A DNA stretch of 64,000 bases from Todiramphus chloris collaris. Taxonomy: Eukaryota > Chordata > Aves > Coraciiformes > Alcedinidae. The translations under genes were made by a program, and so were the position numbers. Each line of letters starts with the position of its first letter. Position 1 is the stretch's first letter. Below the pieces are notes generated by a model that saw only the letters and a list, made by a program, of their open reading frames with translations, was not told where the DNA came from and made no database searches. Below, piece by piece: positions 24,899 through 35,701 of this stretch. The stretch spans positions 7,613,577 through 7,677,576 of the forward strand of contig JANVCC010000076.1 in NCBI GenBank assembly GCA_025345505.1, written 5' to 3'.

Positions 24899-26113
24899 TC
24901 CACCAAGCGACCCAGAAGAAGAACGATTTTAAATGGGGCCCTGAGCACCAACAAGCCTTTGAACAAATTAAAAGGGGGAACTGTTCACACAGTAGCACTT
25001 GGGCAAGTCCAACCAGGACATAAAATTAAAAGCATGCTCTACACCACAGCTGCAAAGAATGGTCCTACCTCGGAGCCTCTGGTAGAGAGCACCTAGGGAG
25101 ACCTGAGGCCAACCTCTACGGTTTTGGAATCAGGGGTATAAAGAACCCATGGCCAACTACATTCCAATAAAAAAACCAAAACCTAGCAGCATATGAAGGA
25201 GTTGGAGCTGCCTTGGAACTGGTCAGGACTGAAGCCCGGCTCCTCTTGGTAAACCGACTGCCAGTGCTGAGCTGGTTGTTCAAAGGGAAGGTCTCCTCTA
25301 CACACTATGAAACTGATACCACGTGGAGTAAATGGGGTGCACTGGTAAGACAACAGGCTTGAAGAGAAAACCCCATTCACCCGGGAATTTTTGAAGTGAT
25401 CATGGACTGGCCAGAAGGCAAAGATTTCAGAATATTGCCAGAAGAGGAGGTGATGTTGCTGACAAGGCTCCACTGTATAATAAACCACCAGATGCTGAGA
25501 ACCTGTTCCCTGATGGGATCTGTTGCATTGTTGGAAAGCATCACAGGTGTAAGGCTGCTGTGTGGAGTCCCACACGACAAGGCACAGAACCTGCTGAAGG
25601 ATAATGTGAATCCATAGCTGAAGAGCATGGCATCAAGTGGGTCTATCACATGTCCCGTTACGCACCAGCCTCCAGGAAAACTGAACGGTAGAATGGACTG
25701 TTAAGACTACACTGAAATCCATGGGGGGTGGGACTGTCAAGCGTGGGGACACAAATTTATCAAAATGGTCAGTTAACATAAGAGGTTCTACCAATTAAGC
25801 TGGCCCTGTCCAGTCAAAACTCCCACACTCTGTAGAACAAGATAAAGTCCCCATAGTTCACATGAAGAACGTCTTAGGGAAGTTGGGCCAGTTGGGCCAA
25901 GACAAACCCATCCAGGTGACTGCTTTTGCTCAGGGACCTGGGTGCACCTCGTGGGTAATGCGGGAGGATAGATAAGTCTGATGTGTACCACACAGGGGGA
26001 CCTAATTTGGGGTGAGAACAGACAGTGAATTAAATTGTATGGTGTTGCATTGTATTATTGTTAAATAACTCTGCCACACACAACACTGATGGCATAGAAA
26101 AAGGGGTGGATAA
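24899..26113 (+). mobile_element. Decayed ERVL-like endogenous retrovirus, pol remnant
   Basis: Plus-strand remnant of a retroviral pol region, broken by many stops and frameshifts. About 24920-25330 resembles the end of reverse transcriptase and the connection/RNase H region, and about 25620-25990 resembles the C-terminal part of integrase. Much of the intervening integrase is missing. A purine tract at 26097-26110 followed by TAA and then TG (26114) is a polypurine-tract/3'-LTR junction. No gag, env or 5' LTR was seen, and nothing could encode a functional protein. Assignment to the ERVL-like class of birds is from recalled family resemblance, not a search. The short frames at 25396-25617 and 25183-25575 are fragments or shadows of it. 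Confidence 0.7.
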
Positions 26114-26158
26114 TGTCCCAGGCTCAGCTGGGAGAGGGTTAATTTTCACCACCACAAC
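26114..26158 (+). mobile_element. Truncated start of the ERVL-like 3' LTR
   Basis: 'tgtcccagg' then 'cagctgggagagggttaatt' is the characteristic start of a common avian ERV LTR, placed directly after the polypurine tract. Similarity fades after about 45 bp, so the LTR is deleted or very diverged. Confidence 0.6.
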
Positions 26159-27617
26159 AACACAGAGCTGTTACCAGTAATAACCATGCTTTGCAGCTAC
26201 TGTTAAAAGCCAAACTGGCATTTTCTGTATTTATAGACAATAACAGTGAAATCACCTTTTTTTTTTCAAGCATTTTCATGACTCAGGTAAGGCACTGAGA
26301 CAACATTAAAGACAAAAACTTAATAGGTGTAATTATTAATAATGAGACATAAAATTTTTAAAGGCAGCCTTCTGATCCATGTAATATAGCAGTCATTAAT
26401 AGACAGGATTGCAATAATTAGCTTAATTTATTATCATCTTTAATGAGATTATTTTTCTGACTTGAGAAAACATACAAATTAAAACACTCAAAAGGTGAAT
26501 GGGCTCTGATTCACTACGGTCATCTGCTGAGGGCAGAAGCTTTAGTACATTTGTACAGAAATGCTGTGAAAATAGAGCAGTGTAAAACCTTTGTTTAAAA
26601 ATTCAGACACAACAATGAGAAAGGAGAGAATTAGAGTAAGTGTGAACGTTGAGAAACTTTGGCTACTTGTGAACATTAATCTGAAATTTCAAGATACATT
26701 ATCCTCTTTGGGTTTATTATCTATTTAAAATAGAAAAAAAATTATATATTTTAAACTCAGGCCTGGGATGACCTCAGGGCTGTAAAGAGATTAAAAACTC
26801 AAGAGTTCATGGTCAAGATGCTGAAATTATTGGGTATCACACCCCTAGTACTCCTTACTGGTGAGTCTCTCCATGCTTCTAGTACTGCTGGACAACTACA
26901 CCATGAGGATCCAGAGCCAGCTGATGGGACCTGCTCCAGAAGCAGGAACTGGAATTCCTGCTCATGGCCTAAGAACTCTGAGAGCACCCACTGGTGGGAC
27001 AAAGGGAAAGGTCCCAATCAGAAAAGCTTGGATTATAAGGAATTGTAAAAAACACATCAAACTAAATCAAAGGATCTCCTTTATGGTTTTCTCACCACTT
27101 TTTTTATATCCTAGTGTCCATCTGGCACCTTAAAAGCCTTGGAAGACCATACTTAGATTTTCACGTTAAAGAGAATCCTCACTCCCCAACAGAATGAAGA
27201 ATTTCTTTATTTGGTGTTGGGTGCATCTCCTTTGACCCAGAAATACTGAAGTCTGGCACATTCCAGAGTCTGGTAGCAAGGCTGGACTGCACTTCCTGAC
27301 CCCGCTGCTTACCAGATGGGAAACAAACCAATACAAGTCTCATGGAACACAAATTCTACAAAATTCTTGTATTTCTGTGAAACATGAATACAAGGCAATG
27401 TAACTTCTTGGTGAAAACATTGAGAGGGGGAAACAAACAATTCAGTACCAACCCAATTAAAAAACAGCATTCAGAAAAGATCAAGAGAATGATGATGAAA
27501 ATCAGAGATAAATTCCTGATTGGACTTAATAGGAACAAGAATAATTTGGACAGGATACCCTTGAAGAAGCAGCAAAAGGACTCATCCAGTTCCTGTCACT
27601 GTCTTAGGGACAAAGTC
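26159..27617. other. Non-coding stretch with TAAT-rich block
   Basis: 26260-26480 is dense in TAATTA/ATTAAT motifs and looks like a conserved non-coding element. I recognised nothing in the rest. Confidence 0.4.
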
Positions 27618-27695
27618 TGAGAGGGGATCTTCTCCATGCTGATCGGTATCTAAAGGGTGGGGGACAGGAGGACAGGGCCAGGCTCAGAGAGATGC
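27618..27695 (+). mobile_element. CR1 LINE internal fragment
   Basis: 'gagaggggatcttctcc', 'tatctaaagggtgggggaca' and 'ggaggacagggccaggctc' match the interior of the CR1 at 42735-43404 (compare 'atctaaagggtggaggcaag'). Confidence 0.65.
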
Positions 27696-27699
27696 CTTG

Positions 27700-30600
27700 G
27701 TGCTTTGAAGACACAAAGGGAATCTACTGCGAAAATATTAAATAATATTTGTTATGGTCCCTACACTTGGATAAGACAAATACAACAGGGAAGACTAAAT
27801 ACTGAAGGTGTCACACCACCTGGGAATGTCAGTGAGGACTGGACGCTGGATTTCATTATAGCTTTCCTGCACCATGCCCCACCAAGTGCCAACGCTTTCT
27901 GTGCTTCAGATCAGTCTGACAGAAGTACTTAACATCAGTAGCTAAAAGAATAAGAACCAGATTCAAATTCAGATAATAATTTCATCCAAACAGATTTGGT
28001 TCACACCAGCATTCAATATTACACTATTGAATTCATTCTCTTGTTCTGTTTTCTCTTCTGACAAGTATCTGCATGTCTGGATTCCAGTCAGAACTGTGTG
28101 GGTTTTTATACAGGATTCATCACTATAGTAACCAAGCACAAATCATCAAGTGTGAGGGGTTTTCTGTTTCCCTCCATTTCTTTTTCTTTTTCCTTTTCAA
28201 CTGACAGTGAAGTGGGACACAGAGATGGCTGAGATTCTCGGAAGCTTCCACAGAATTCCAGTTACATTTGCGTTTAAAGCCCTCCAGAATCCATCAGAAA
28301 TCCCTGCATAAATAGAATTACATAGGAAGTCTCTGTGGTGCTTTAAGCCCATGACTACAATAGGAGTAAGACACTGTTCCTAATAATTTTATTAATTGGA
28401 AGCACAGTATAGATCAAAGGCTGCACTTGGAGGTTTTCTAGCCTCATATTCCAGACCAAAATGCTGCCTTTTTTAAGATAAACCACCAAATGTATCAAGA
28501 ACAATACAACACTACTTAAATAGATGATAAAAAGCCTGAGCCCCACAATCTGAATAAAAGCCAGGGATAAATACTGCTCATCCTTTGTAATCATTTTGAG
28601 AAAACTGTTTGGTTTTTTAAGCCCCACAAATATACTCCTAAATGTGATGGTCCTCAAAACAAAGACATAACTAAGCCAGTGAAAACAACATTCAATCAAA
28701 GGTATTAACTGAAAGATCATATTTGTATGTGTGTGTGTGTACCTGTATAAATAAATCTGTAATACAAGATTCATGAATGATTCAGGCTGCTCTGCAAAGA
28801 TCAGCTGAAAGCTCTTGCCTAAGTTTGTCTTAAAATTACAACAGAAAACTTCTATTTAGTGTTTGCATTTATCCCTGAAATCAGCGGTGTTCTTCTTTTG
28901 AATTCTGTACATTGCACTGAAGCACGGCAGCAAGTATCACAGAGGTTTCCTACCGTGGTATCCAGCTCTAGGAGTATTTGATTTCACATAGTCCAAGAAC
29001 TGAATGACCAAAACTATGCCCAGCAAACCAACTCCCCAAGTCTGAATCATTCACATCCCTTTCAAAATGAAAAATAACATAGATAAACGAGTGCCTGGTA
29101 ATCAAAGTTCAGTCAACAACTCTATCAGCTGACATTGGACATGCACAGACAAAGAAACGACATTTGAACTATCAGAACAAGTAAGTTTTATCTTGAACTA
29201 AAATTAAATTGAATCTGCTCACACAGTCATTAAACACAAAGGTTTAAAATGCAAATGTCACAAATTGAATGATGGGATTAACTGATTTTCACCCTTTACT
29301 AATTAGAGTGTTTTTCTCCTGCAACCTTATCAGCACAGGAAAAAAAAAGAAATGTAGTAGGGTAGGAAGATGTGTACATTTACTTGTGCAGGCAAGTAAT
29401 ACCAAAACAAGAGGACTGTGTAGGCAGAATCAGAAACAGAATCATAGAATGAGAATAGGGATAGAGCTATTTGGATTCCCTTAACCTAGTCCAGTCCTCT
29501 ACCAACCAACAAAACACAGACTCTCGAGACTACTGGCAGATATATCATGAAATTACTTTCCCAGATGTGGTTGCTTCCAGGAAGCCGCTACCGACACCCT
29601 GGAAAAAACCACCACACGTGACACCAGGTCCTGCTGACAGGAACGAAATCTCAGCTGGCATGAGGAGATCCAGTGGCAGTCGGATGTAGACAGGTCTGAT
29701 GAAGTGGCAGCAAAGCTACAGCACCGCTTGTTCACAGCCTACTGGTTTGCATTTAAGGAGTTGCTATAGAAATGTAGAGATGGTATCAGTCTTCTACAGT
29801 CAACTCAAGTACTTTTCTCTCAGTTCTCATGAATTTGTACAAATGGTATATATTATTTTTTGATACACAAGCTAGCAACAAAAACTGTTATACCAAAATA
29901 CCATTCATGGTCCATTTCATCCCATGAATTATAAAATAAATTAGAGGAAAATGAGGGAAAACTACACTGTTACTGATTTATTAAAGCTGAGGATGAAGTG
30001 AGCATTCAGCCTAGCCTGACTTCCTGTCTGTCACCAGTTTGCCTTTACACTGAGCTCATCAATTCGCATTTAATGGCAGTTTAACTGGTATTTGGCCAAG
30101 AAGTATTTTCTAGAAGTGATATAAATGACATCAAAAGATGAGAAAATACACCTTCCACGACAGTTTATTCGGGCAGTTAATCATGTTAAAAAGCACCCCT
30201 TTCTAATTTAAATTTGGCTGGCCTCAGCTTTCTAGGATAATTATCTCCTTTTATCTCCTTATAAAAGGAGAAAGCAGTTGCTCCCTTTCCCAGCTTGATT
30301 AGAAAGCCCTACAGTATTTTATAACAAGACATTTCTAACTAGAGCGTAGTCCAGGATTAGTCTCCCCAGTGAAAGTTTCTGACCATCAACATAGGGATTC
30401 TACTATCCAGAAAGAAAAATACAAACCATGACAAAAATCAACAAAAAGAATGATGAAAGACTGAAAATGCACCAAAAACTCACACAGGAAGTACCTCTCC
30501 AGCTGGCCAAGATGAAAAACTACTAACCAAAAGAACTCTTCTTGGAATGAGCAAATGTAGGGGAATCACATCATCTCTAGGTCACACGAGAGGAGCTCAG

Positions 30601-33261
30601 TCCTAGGAAATGCCCCTTAAGAGAGTGTTTGGGAAGTAAAAACAAGCAGGGTGTGAATAAGAAGCTTCAGACCACATGAGGACATGAAGACAGAATAACC
30701 ACCACTTCCCTAAGAAGAAAACTGTGTTCACATGGGGATACATCTTGTGAGGAACTGCTGAAAAATGCAGAATTAAGAGCCTGCATTCAGTGCCCCAAAG
30801 GCAGCAATCGGCTAAGATGACACTAGCTGATTAAAAGAGATTCTCTATTTTATGCATAGTGGAGCTACAGGAAGAGTAGATTGGGGTATAAGACTAATGG
30901 AGCAGAACAGCTTGAGCTATAAAACAACTGTACGGCTGAATTATCACCCCAAGGACCAACCCGTAAGGATGCAGAGTTCTGTCATGCTAAAAAAAGTCTG
31001 TGTTCTGTCCTATGAGTTTACCACATCGTGCTTGTGGAATTAAAAACAAACAAAAAGCTTATTTTCTGTAGTAGCATCTTGGGAAAACAAACTTTACTCA
31101 GCATCAAGATATATAACAAGAAGAAATTAATGAAAACATTGGCTCCATTAACAGGCACACTTGTAAATAAAAGAATTGCACAAGAAAAAAAAAAAACAAA
31201 TCTTTGTCAAATAAGGAAAGGGTCAGACGAACACCACCCACCCCTACCACCCCCCTCCAAAGAGAGCACCTAACTAATGAGGAAAGATCTAATTTTTGTC
31301 TACAGTGACAGCTGTCTTACAGGCAGATTCACTGATTCTCGATAACATTTTTCAAACTAGTTTCCGTAGCAACTGCCACCTCATACCCGCTATCCCTAAG
31401 GCACAAAACATCTAATAAAATAATAATAATAGCAACAATAGCAACAACAATAGTATCTACTTCCATAATGTCTATCAGGAGAGCAGGTTAGATTTCTGCT
31501 GGGAAACAAGGTTGATTCTTACAGTGGGGATTCAATCTATTGCAAACACATTATAATGTATTTTTTATTATTTATTTTGTTTTGCAAGATGCAACACACA
31601 AGTACACAACCATCTAGAAAATTAAATCAGAGTGAACTGTCCTTTCATTCAAACCATTTGCTGCCATGGCAGTAATGAATTTCAGGAAGGAAAGCAAAGA
31701 AACATATAAAAGAGAAAAAGGAAGCACAGCAAGAACAATCAAATAAGCTATAATTTTCACTTGTTGGTCGGGTTCTGTCCATTAGGAATTGATTCAGGCA
31801 GTCCTCCTGAAGGGTGTTGAAAGAACTGGGAAAACCTGTTAACTTCTTGAGTAAGTGATGCCCACCATCAAGATCAGTGACATCTATCCTTTCTTTGGCA
31901 GCAGTGATAAAGAAATGCAGTAGTTTCTGTCTCTCAGAAAATTCCAGGAGAGATGTAAAAGCAGATTCTTTGCTACAGCTACCTCAGCAGAGATTGTGAC
32001 TTTAACCAAGTAGCACATCTAGCATAAAGCTAGCAGAAACACTGCTGTAATAGTACCTTAGATTCCTAGAACGTGCCTCTATTCACTCATGGACTGTGCA
32101 TGACCAATATATGCTTCATGATGGCTGTAAAACTGCTGAAAGCCTGGGCAACACTTCTCTCACAGTAGATGGATTTAAGCAGATCCACAGATGTCTTACA
32201 ACATACCTGTTAGTCCAGATGTGGCCTCATTAGAGCAGAGTAAAGAGGTAGCAGAACCTCCAAGTGTGGAAGCAATGTTCATACACAAAACTGATGGTTT
32301 GACCAGCACTGCTGGTATTCAACCTTCCAGAAAATGTAAAACTTCCAAGAGTAAAACAATCACCAAAAAAATGACTCAGGGATGGAAAAACAATCCTTAT
32401 AATGCAAAGATACAGCCCTTTGGAGGCAAAAGCAAGTTGAGAAGTGTTTTCATGTCTCTGCAGACAGGCCCTTGCATGAAAAGACACAGAGTCATACAGA
32501 CAGCTTGTGTTCTTACTAGCAAAGCATAACTGAAAAAGTAAGTCTTGAAACAAAATTCATTTTCCTAGGACTATGGGAAATAAGATGGAAATGGTTTAAG
32601 AGGGGAAGGAGGAGACTCCCACCATTTCCTGTCTCTAGAATCTAGTGACTTAATTGTCACACCATCAACATGCTTTCGGGGAACACTTGGCAGTCTGGTT
32701 TGGAGATGTAAAAACGCCCAGACAGAGCAGTCTCTCTCACATGCTCATGGTGGGTGAACCCATCCATTTCCTTGTTTATTCATCTCTACAATTACATGCC
32801 TCATCCTGGCCGTGCTCACAACACTCACTTTGCATGCAGGTATCATGAACTTTCCACAATTCTTTCGAGACTTGCTTGTACCTTTGAGTGCCACCCAACT
32901 ACAAACACATAAGGAATCATTCAGCTATGCATCAAAATATTGCTAATCATCAGGTCTGGTAAGATGATGCCATCAAGAAAAATTCTTATTTTGGCGGTGG
33001 TGGTGTTTTCGCTTTGTCTCATTTTAGAATATGAATCGTCAGCTCATCAGCACGGTGTCACAGCAAAGCCTTGTGTAACAGTGATACCACATTCTCCTTT
33101 TCTCTGCTTGTATCACAAACCAGGTCCTCAGGAAACTCAAGTTATTGACTTCTCCATCTAGGCAAAATTTAATGTCTATAACAAAGTACATTAAAATGAC
33201 AGCTAATCCCTTCCTCCTTTAAACCATAAACTTCTTCAAAATACCACACAGTTAAAATAGC
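27700..33261. other. Long non-coding stretch
   Basis: No gene recognised in about 5.5 kb. Contents: (GT)n at 28724-28742; a possible CR1 3' scrap at 29434-29500 ('agaatcatagaatgag'); a perfect 10-bp inverted repeat at 30245-30270; an imperfect ATA/ACA trinucleotide run at 31416-31455; and a possible diverged minus-strand CR1 scrap near 32210-32260. Confidence 0.45.
30245..30270. repeat. Perfect 10-bp inverted repeat
   Basis: CTCCTTTTAT, six-base spacer, ATAAAAGGAG. It could form a small hairpin. It overlaps a tandem 'ttatctcctt' duplication, so it may have arisen by local slippage. Confidence 0.8.
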
Positions 33262-33771
33262 ACAGTGTGCCCTTAACTACTCTGTTCTGGTGAGACCGCC
33301 CTGGCAGTGCTGGGTCCAGCTCTGGAATCCTCAGCACTGGAGAGACAGGGACCTGTTGGGAGTGGGGCCAGAGGAGGCCACAGCAATAACCCAAGGGCTG
33401 GGGATTGTTCAGCCTGGAGAAGAGAAGGCTCCAGGAAAACCTTGTTGTGGCCTTTCAGAACTCCAAGGGGCCTTCAAGAAAGATGGGAAGACTTTTTAGC
33501 AGGGCCTCTAGTGACACGACAAGGGTGATGGTTTTAAACTGAAAGAGGGAGATTTAGACTGGAAAGGAGGAAGAAATTTTTTACAGTGAGGCTGGCCCAG
33601 GCTGACCAAAGAGGTGGTCAATACCCCAATCTTGGAACCATTCCAGGTGAAGTTGGCCTGTGCTCTGAGCAACCTGCTCCAGTTGCAGTTGTCCCTGCTC
33701 CCTGCAGGGGGGCTGGACTAGATGACCTTGAAAGGTCCCTTCCCTACCCCGACTAGTCTATCATTCTATGA
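33262..33771 (+). mobile_element. CR1 LINE fragment with 3' end
   Basis: Same subfamily as 18505-19078, aligned over nearly its whole length: 'ctgggtccagctctggaatc', 'agcctggagaagagaaggct', 'gatggttttaaactg', 'ggactagatgaccttgaaag', ending 'atcattctatgac'. No intact frame. Confidence 0.93.
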
Positions 33772-35229
33772 CTTTGCACATGTTTCTAAACAAACAGCTC
33801 AGACAACACTAAGACTAAAATCTAGCATTTTTAAATTCCCTACAAGGAAAACCTTGCTGCTGAATCAGGTGCAGAGAAGAAAAGTTAAAATTAAAGAAAG
33901 GAGCAGTGAAGAAGGAACAATCTAAGGGAAACCCAGAACAGCTCCTCTCCCTGTGATTCCCTGCACACTGTGTCCCCTTTAACAACTGAGAGGATCAAAC
34001 TCACACATGCAGCCAAGGCAGCAACATTAAACGAACAGCACAGCGACCCTGTTCCCTCAGAAAGTGTGAGCGGGTCTGAAGCAGAACGCTTCAGCTGGCG
34101 GACCAACAGCATCTGGGCGTCACTTGCTTTTAGGACACAGCTGCATTTTGTTTCAGCAGGACTCAACTATCCATTTCTGACACCCAGGAGTTGAGGTCCA
34201 GATGACATCTCCAGCACAACCAACTTCACAGAGCAGTGCTGAGGTTCTGCACATCCTATTCCTTCTCCCTCACTAACAACAGTATATCTCATGTGTAAAT
34301 ACATGTTTACACACATACATCCATATATGAGCTGCACTTCAACATAAGGGGTTTTAGTGGGGTTTCTCAGGATGTTGCAGATTTTACATTGCTAAGACCA
34401 AACTGGTTCCCCGTATTATTTCTATGCAAGCTTCACCCGGGCATATGTGCCATCTGAGAAAGCTCTGAAGTTACTAACCTTTTCTTTTTCTCCTGTCTCT
34501 CTCCCCCAATTACTGTGTGGGAAAGAAAAAGAACAAGGGACAGATTCCAAGGAACATGTTGTTAAGGACTGACTTCCAGACATTCTCCAGTTTCTTTGTA
34601 CGGGAGCACCAGCAGCGTCTGGCTACTCGTCTGTTCTTTCTCTACCACCGATTTGTTATAAAACCTTGGGCAAGTCATTTACAGCACTGTCATCTCCAAA
34701 ACTCAATACTAAAGCTTATATTAATGCTAATACTAAATTATAATGTTACATTCATGCTTATATCAAAGCTAATGCTAACATTTTCCTAAGAAGCATTTGC
34801 AGATCTACTGTGAAGGCGTATTAGTTAATAACAATTAAGGCACAACAAAACTTAGCTCTTAAATGGGGCCAACTTGCAACAAGTGACAATATAGCCCTTC
34901 TGCTTGAACAGCATATTCCTTAATAGGATAAACTTCACAGTGCTGGTTTTTTATAGCTCAGATACAGTAAGAGGACAGTAAAATTCCAACAGGCAGTAGT
35001 GTCGGTTTATTGCATTTCAACACTAAAGCAGTAAATGGTTCCAAGATCACTTTTATTATTCCTTCTTGAATACATTAATTACCTCCATTGTCCCATCAGA
35101 TGTTGCAGAAGTTTATTGCTTGGGGTTATAAAGGAAGAAAGGGGAAAAAATGCTCTTCTGCAGTTCACAAAAGAGACTAGATTTCATTTTAAAGCTCATG
35201 CAGAAGGAAATCCCAGTAAGAAGGGAGGC
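33772..35229. other. Non-coding stretch
   Basis: A CpG-retaining patch lies at 34025-34125 and a degenerate ~12-bp 'aatgctaatact' tandem at about 34704-34783. No gene recognised. Confidence 0.45.
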
Positions 35230-35700
35230 CAGTGGCAGCCCTGCGAGCCATCTCAGCTGGAAGCGATGCACGCCCGCTGTGCGCAGCTCTAGACTTGCGT
35301 GGTGGGCATGAGCCTTGCTGAAGCAAGCGTCGCTGCCGGCGACCTGTGGCCCGCTGCCCAGCCCTGTCCCAGGCTTGCTCCTGGCATCAGACCAAGTGCT
35401 CCTGCTCTCTGGCTTGCCAGGCTGCCAGGGCACCGTTACTGCAGAGCAAGCCAAGGGAAAGCGGCGGGGAGAGGAGGAGGAGGAGGAAGAGCAAAATTCC
35501 AGCTGCACTTGCTCACAGAAGGGCTCCCTGTTCACCAGCCTTGGAACCAGCCACAGCATCAAGTTCAGAGGAAGCCTGAATGGTGCCAAGTTGGCACCTG
35601 CTGGGGAGGAAAGGAAGCTTGTGGGGAACAAAAAAAAATAAAATCTAGAAATAAAGAGTGGTGAAGAGTCACTAGAAAGAAGTCAAACATTTAAAGTAAG
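35230..35700 (+). other. GC-rich patch ending in a strong splice donor; possible non-coding exon
   Basis: Locally GC-rich with clustered CpG (35240-35470) and a (GAG/GAA)n stretch near 35475-35495. It ends at AAA|GTAAGT (35693-35701), a near-consensus plus-strand donor. Open frames on both strands here (up to 172 codons minus) are low-complexity and mutually overlapping, so I do not call a protein. It could be a weak CpG island or a lncRNA first exon. Confidence 0.3.
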
Positions 35701-35701
35701 T

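Noticed and set aside
32191..32553. 112- and 107-codon frames on opposite strands
   Set aside because: Mutual shadows, partly over a probable CR1 scrap; no motif.
35113..35631. 172-codon minus-strand ORF
   Set aside because: Serine run from a GAG/GAA repeat, overlapped by equally long plus frames; no motif. Treated as a GC-rich patch.
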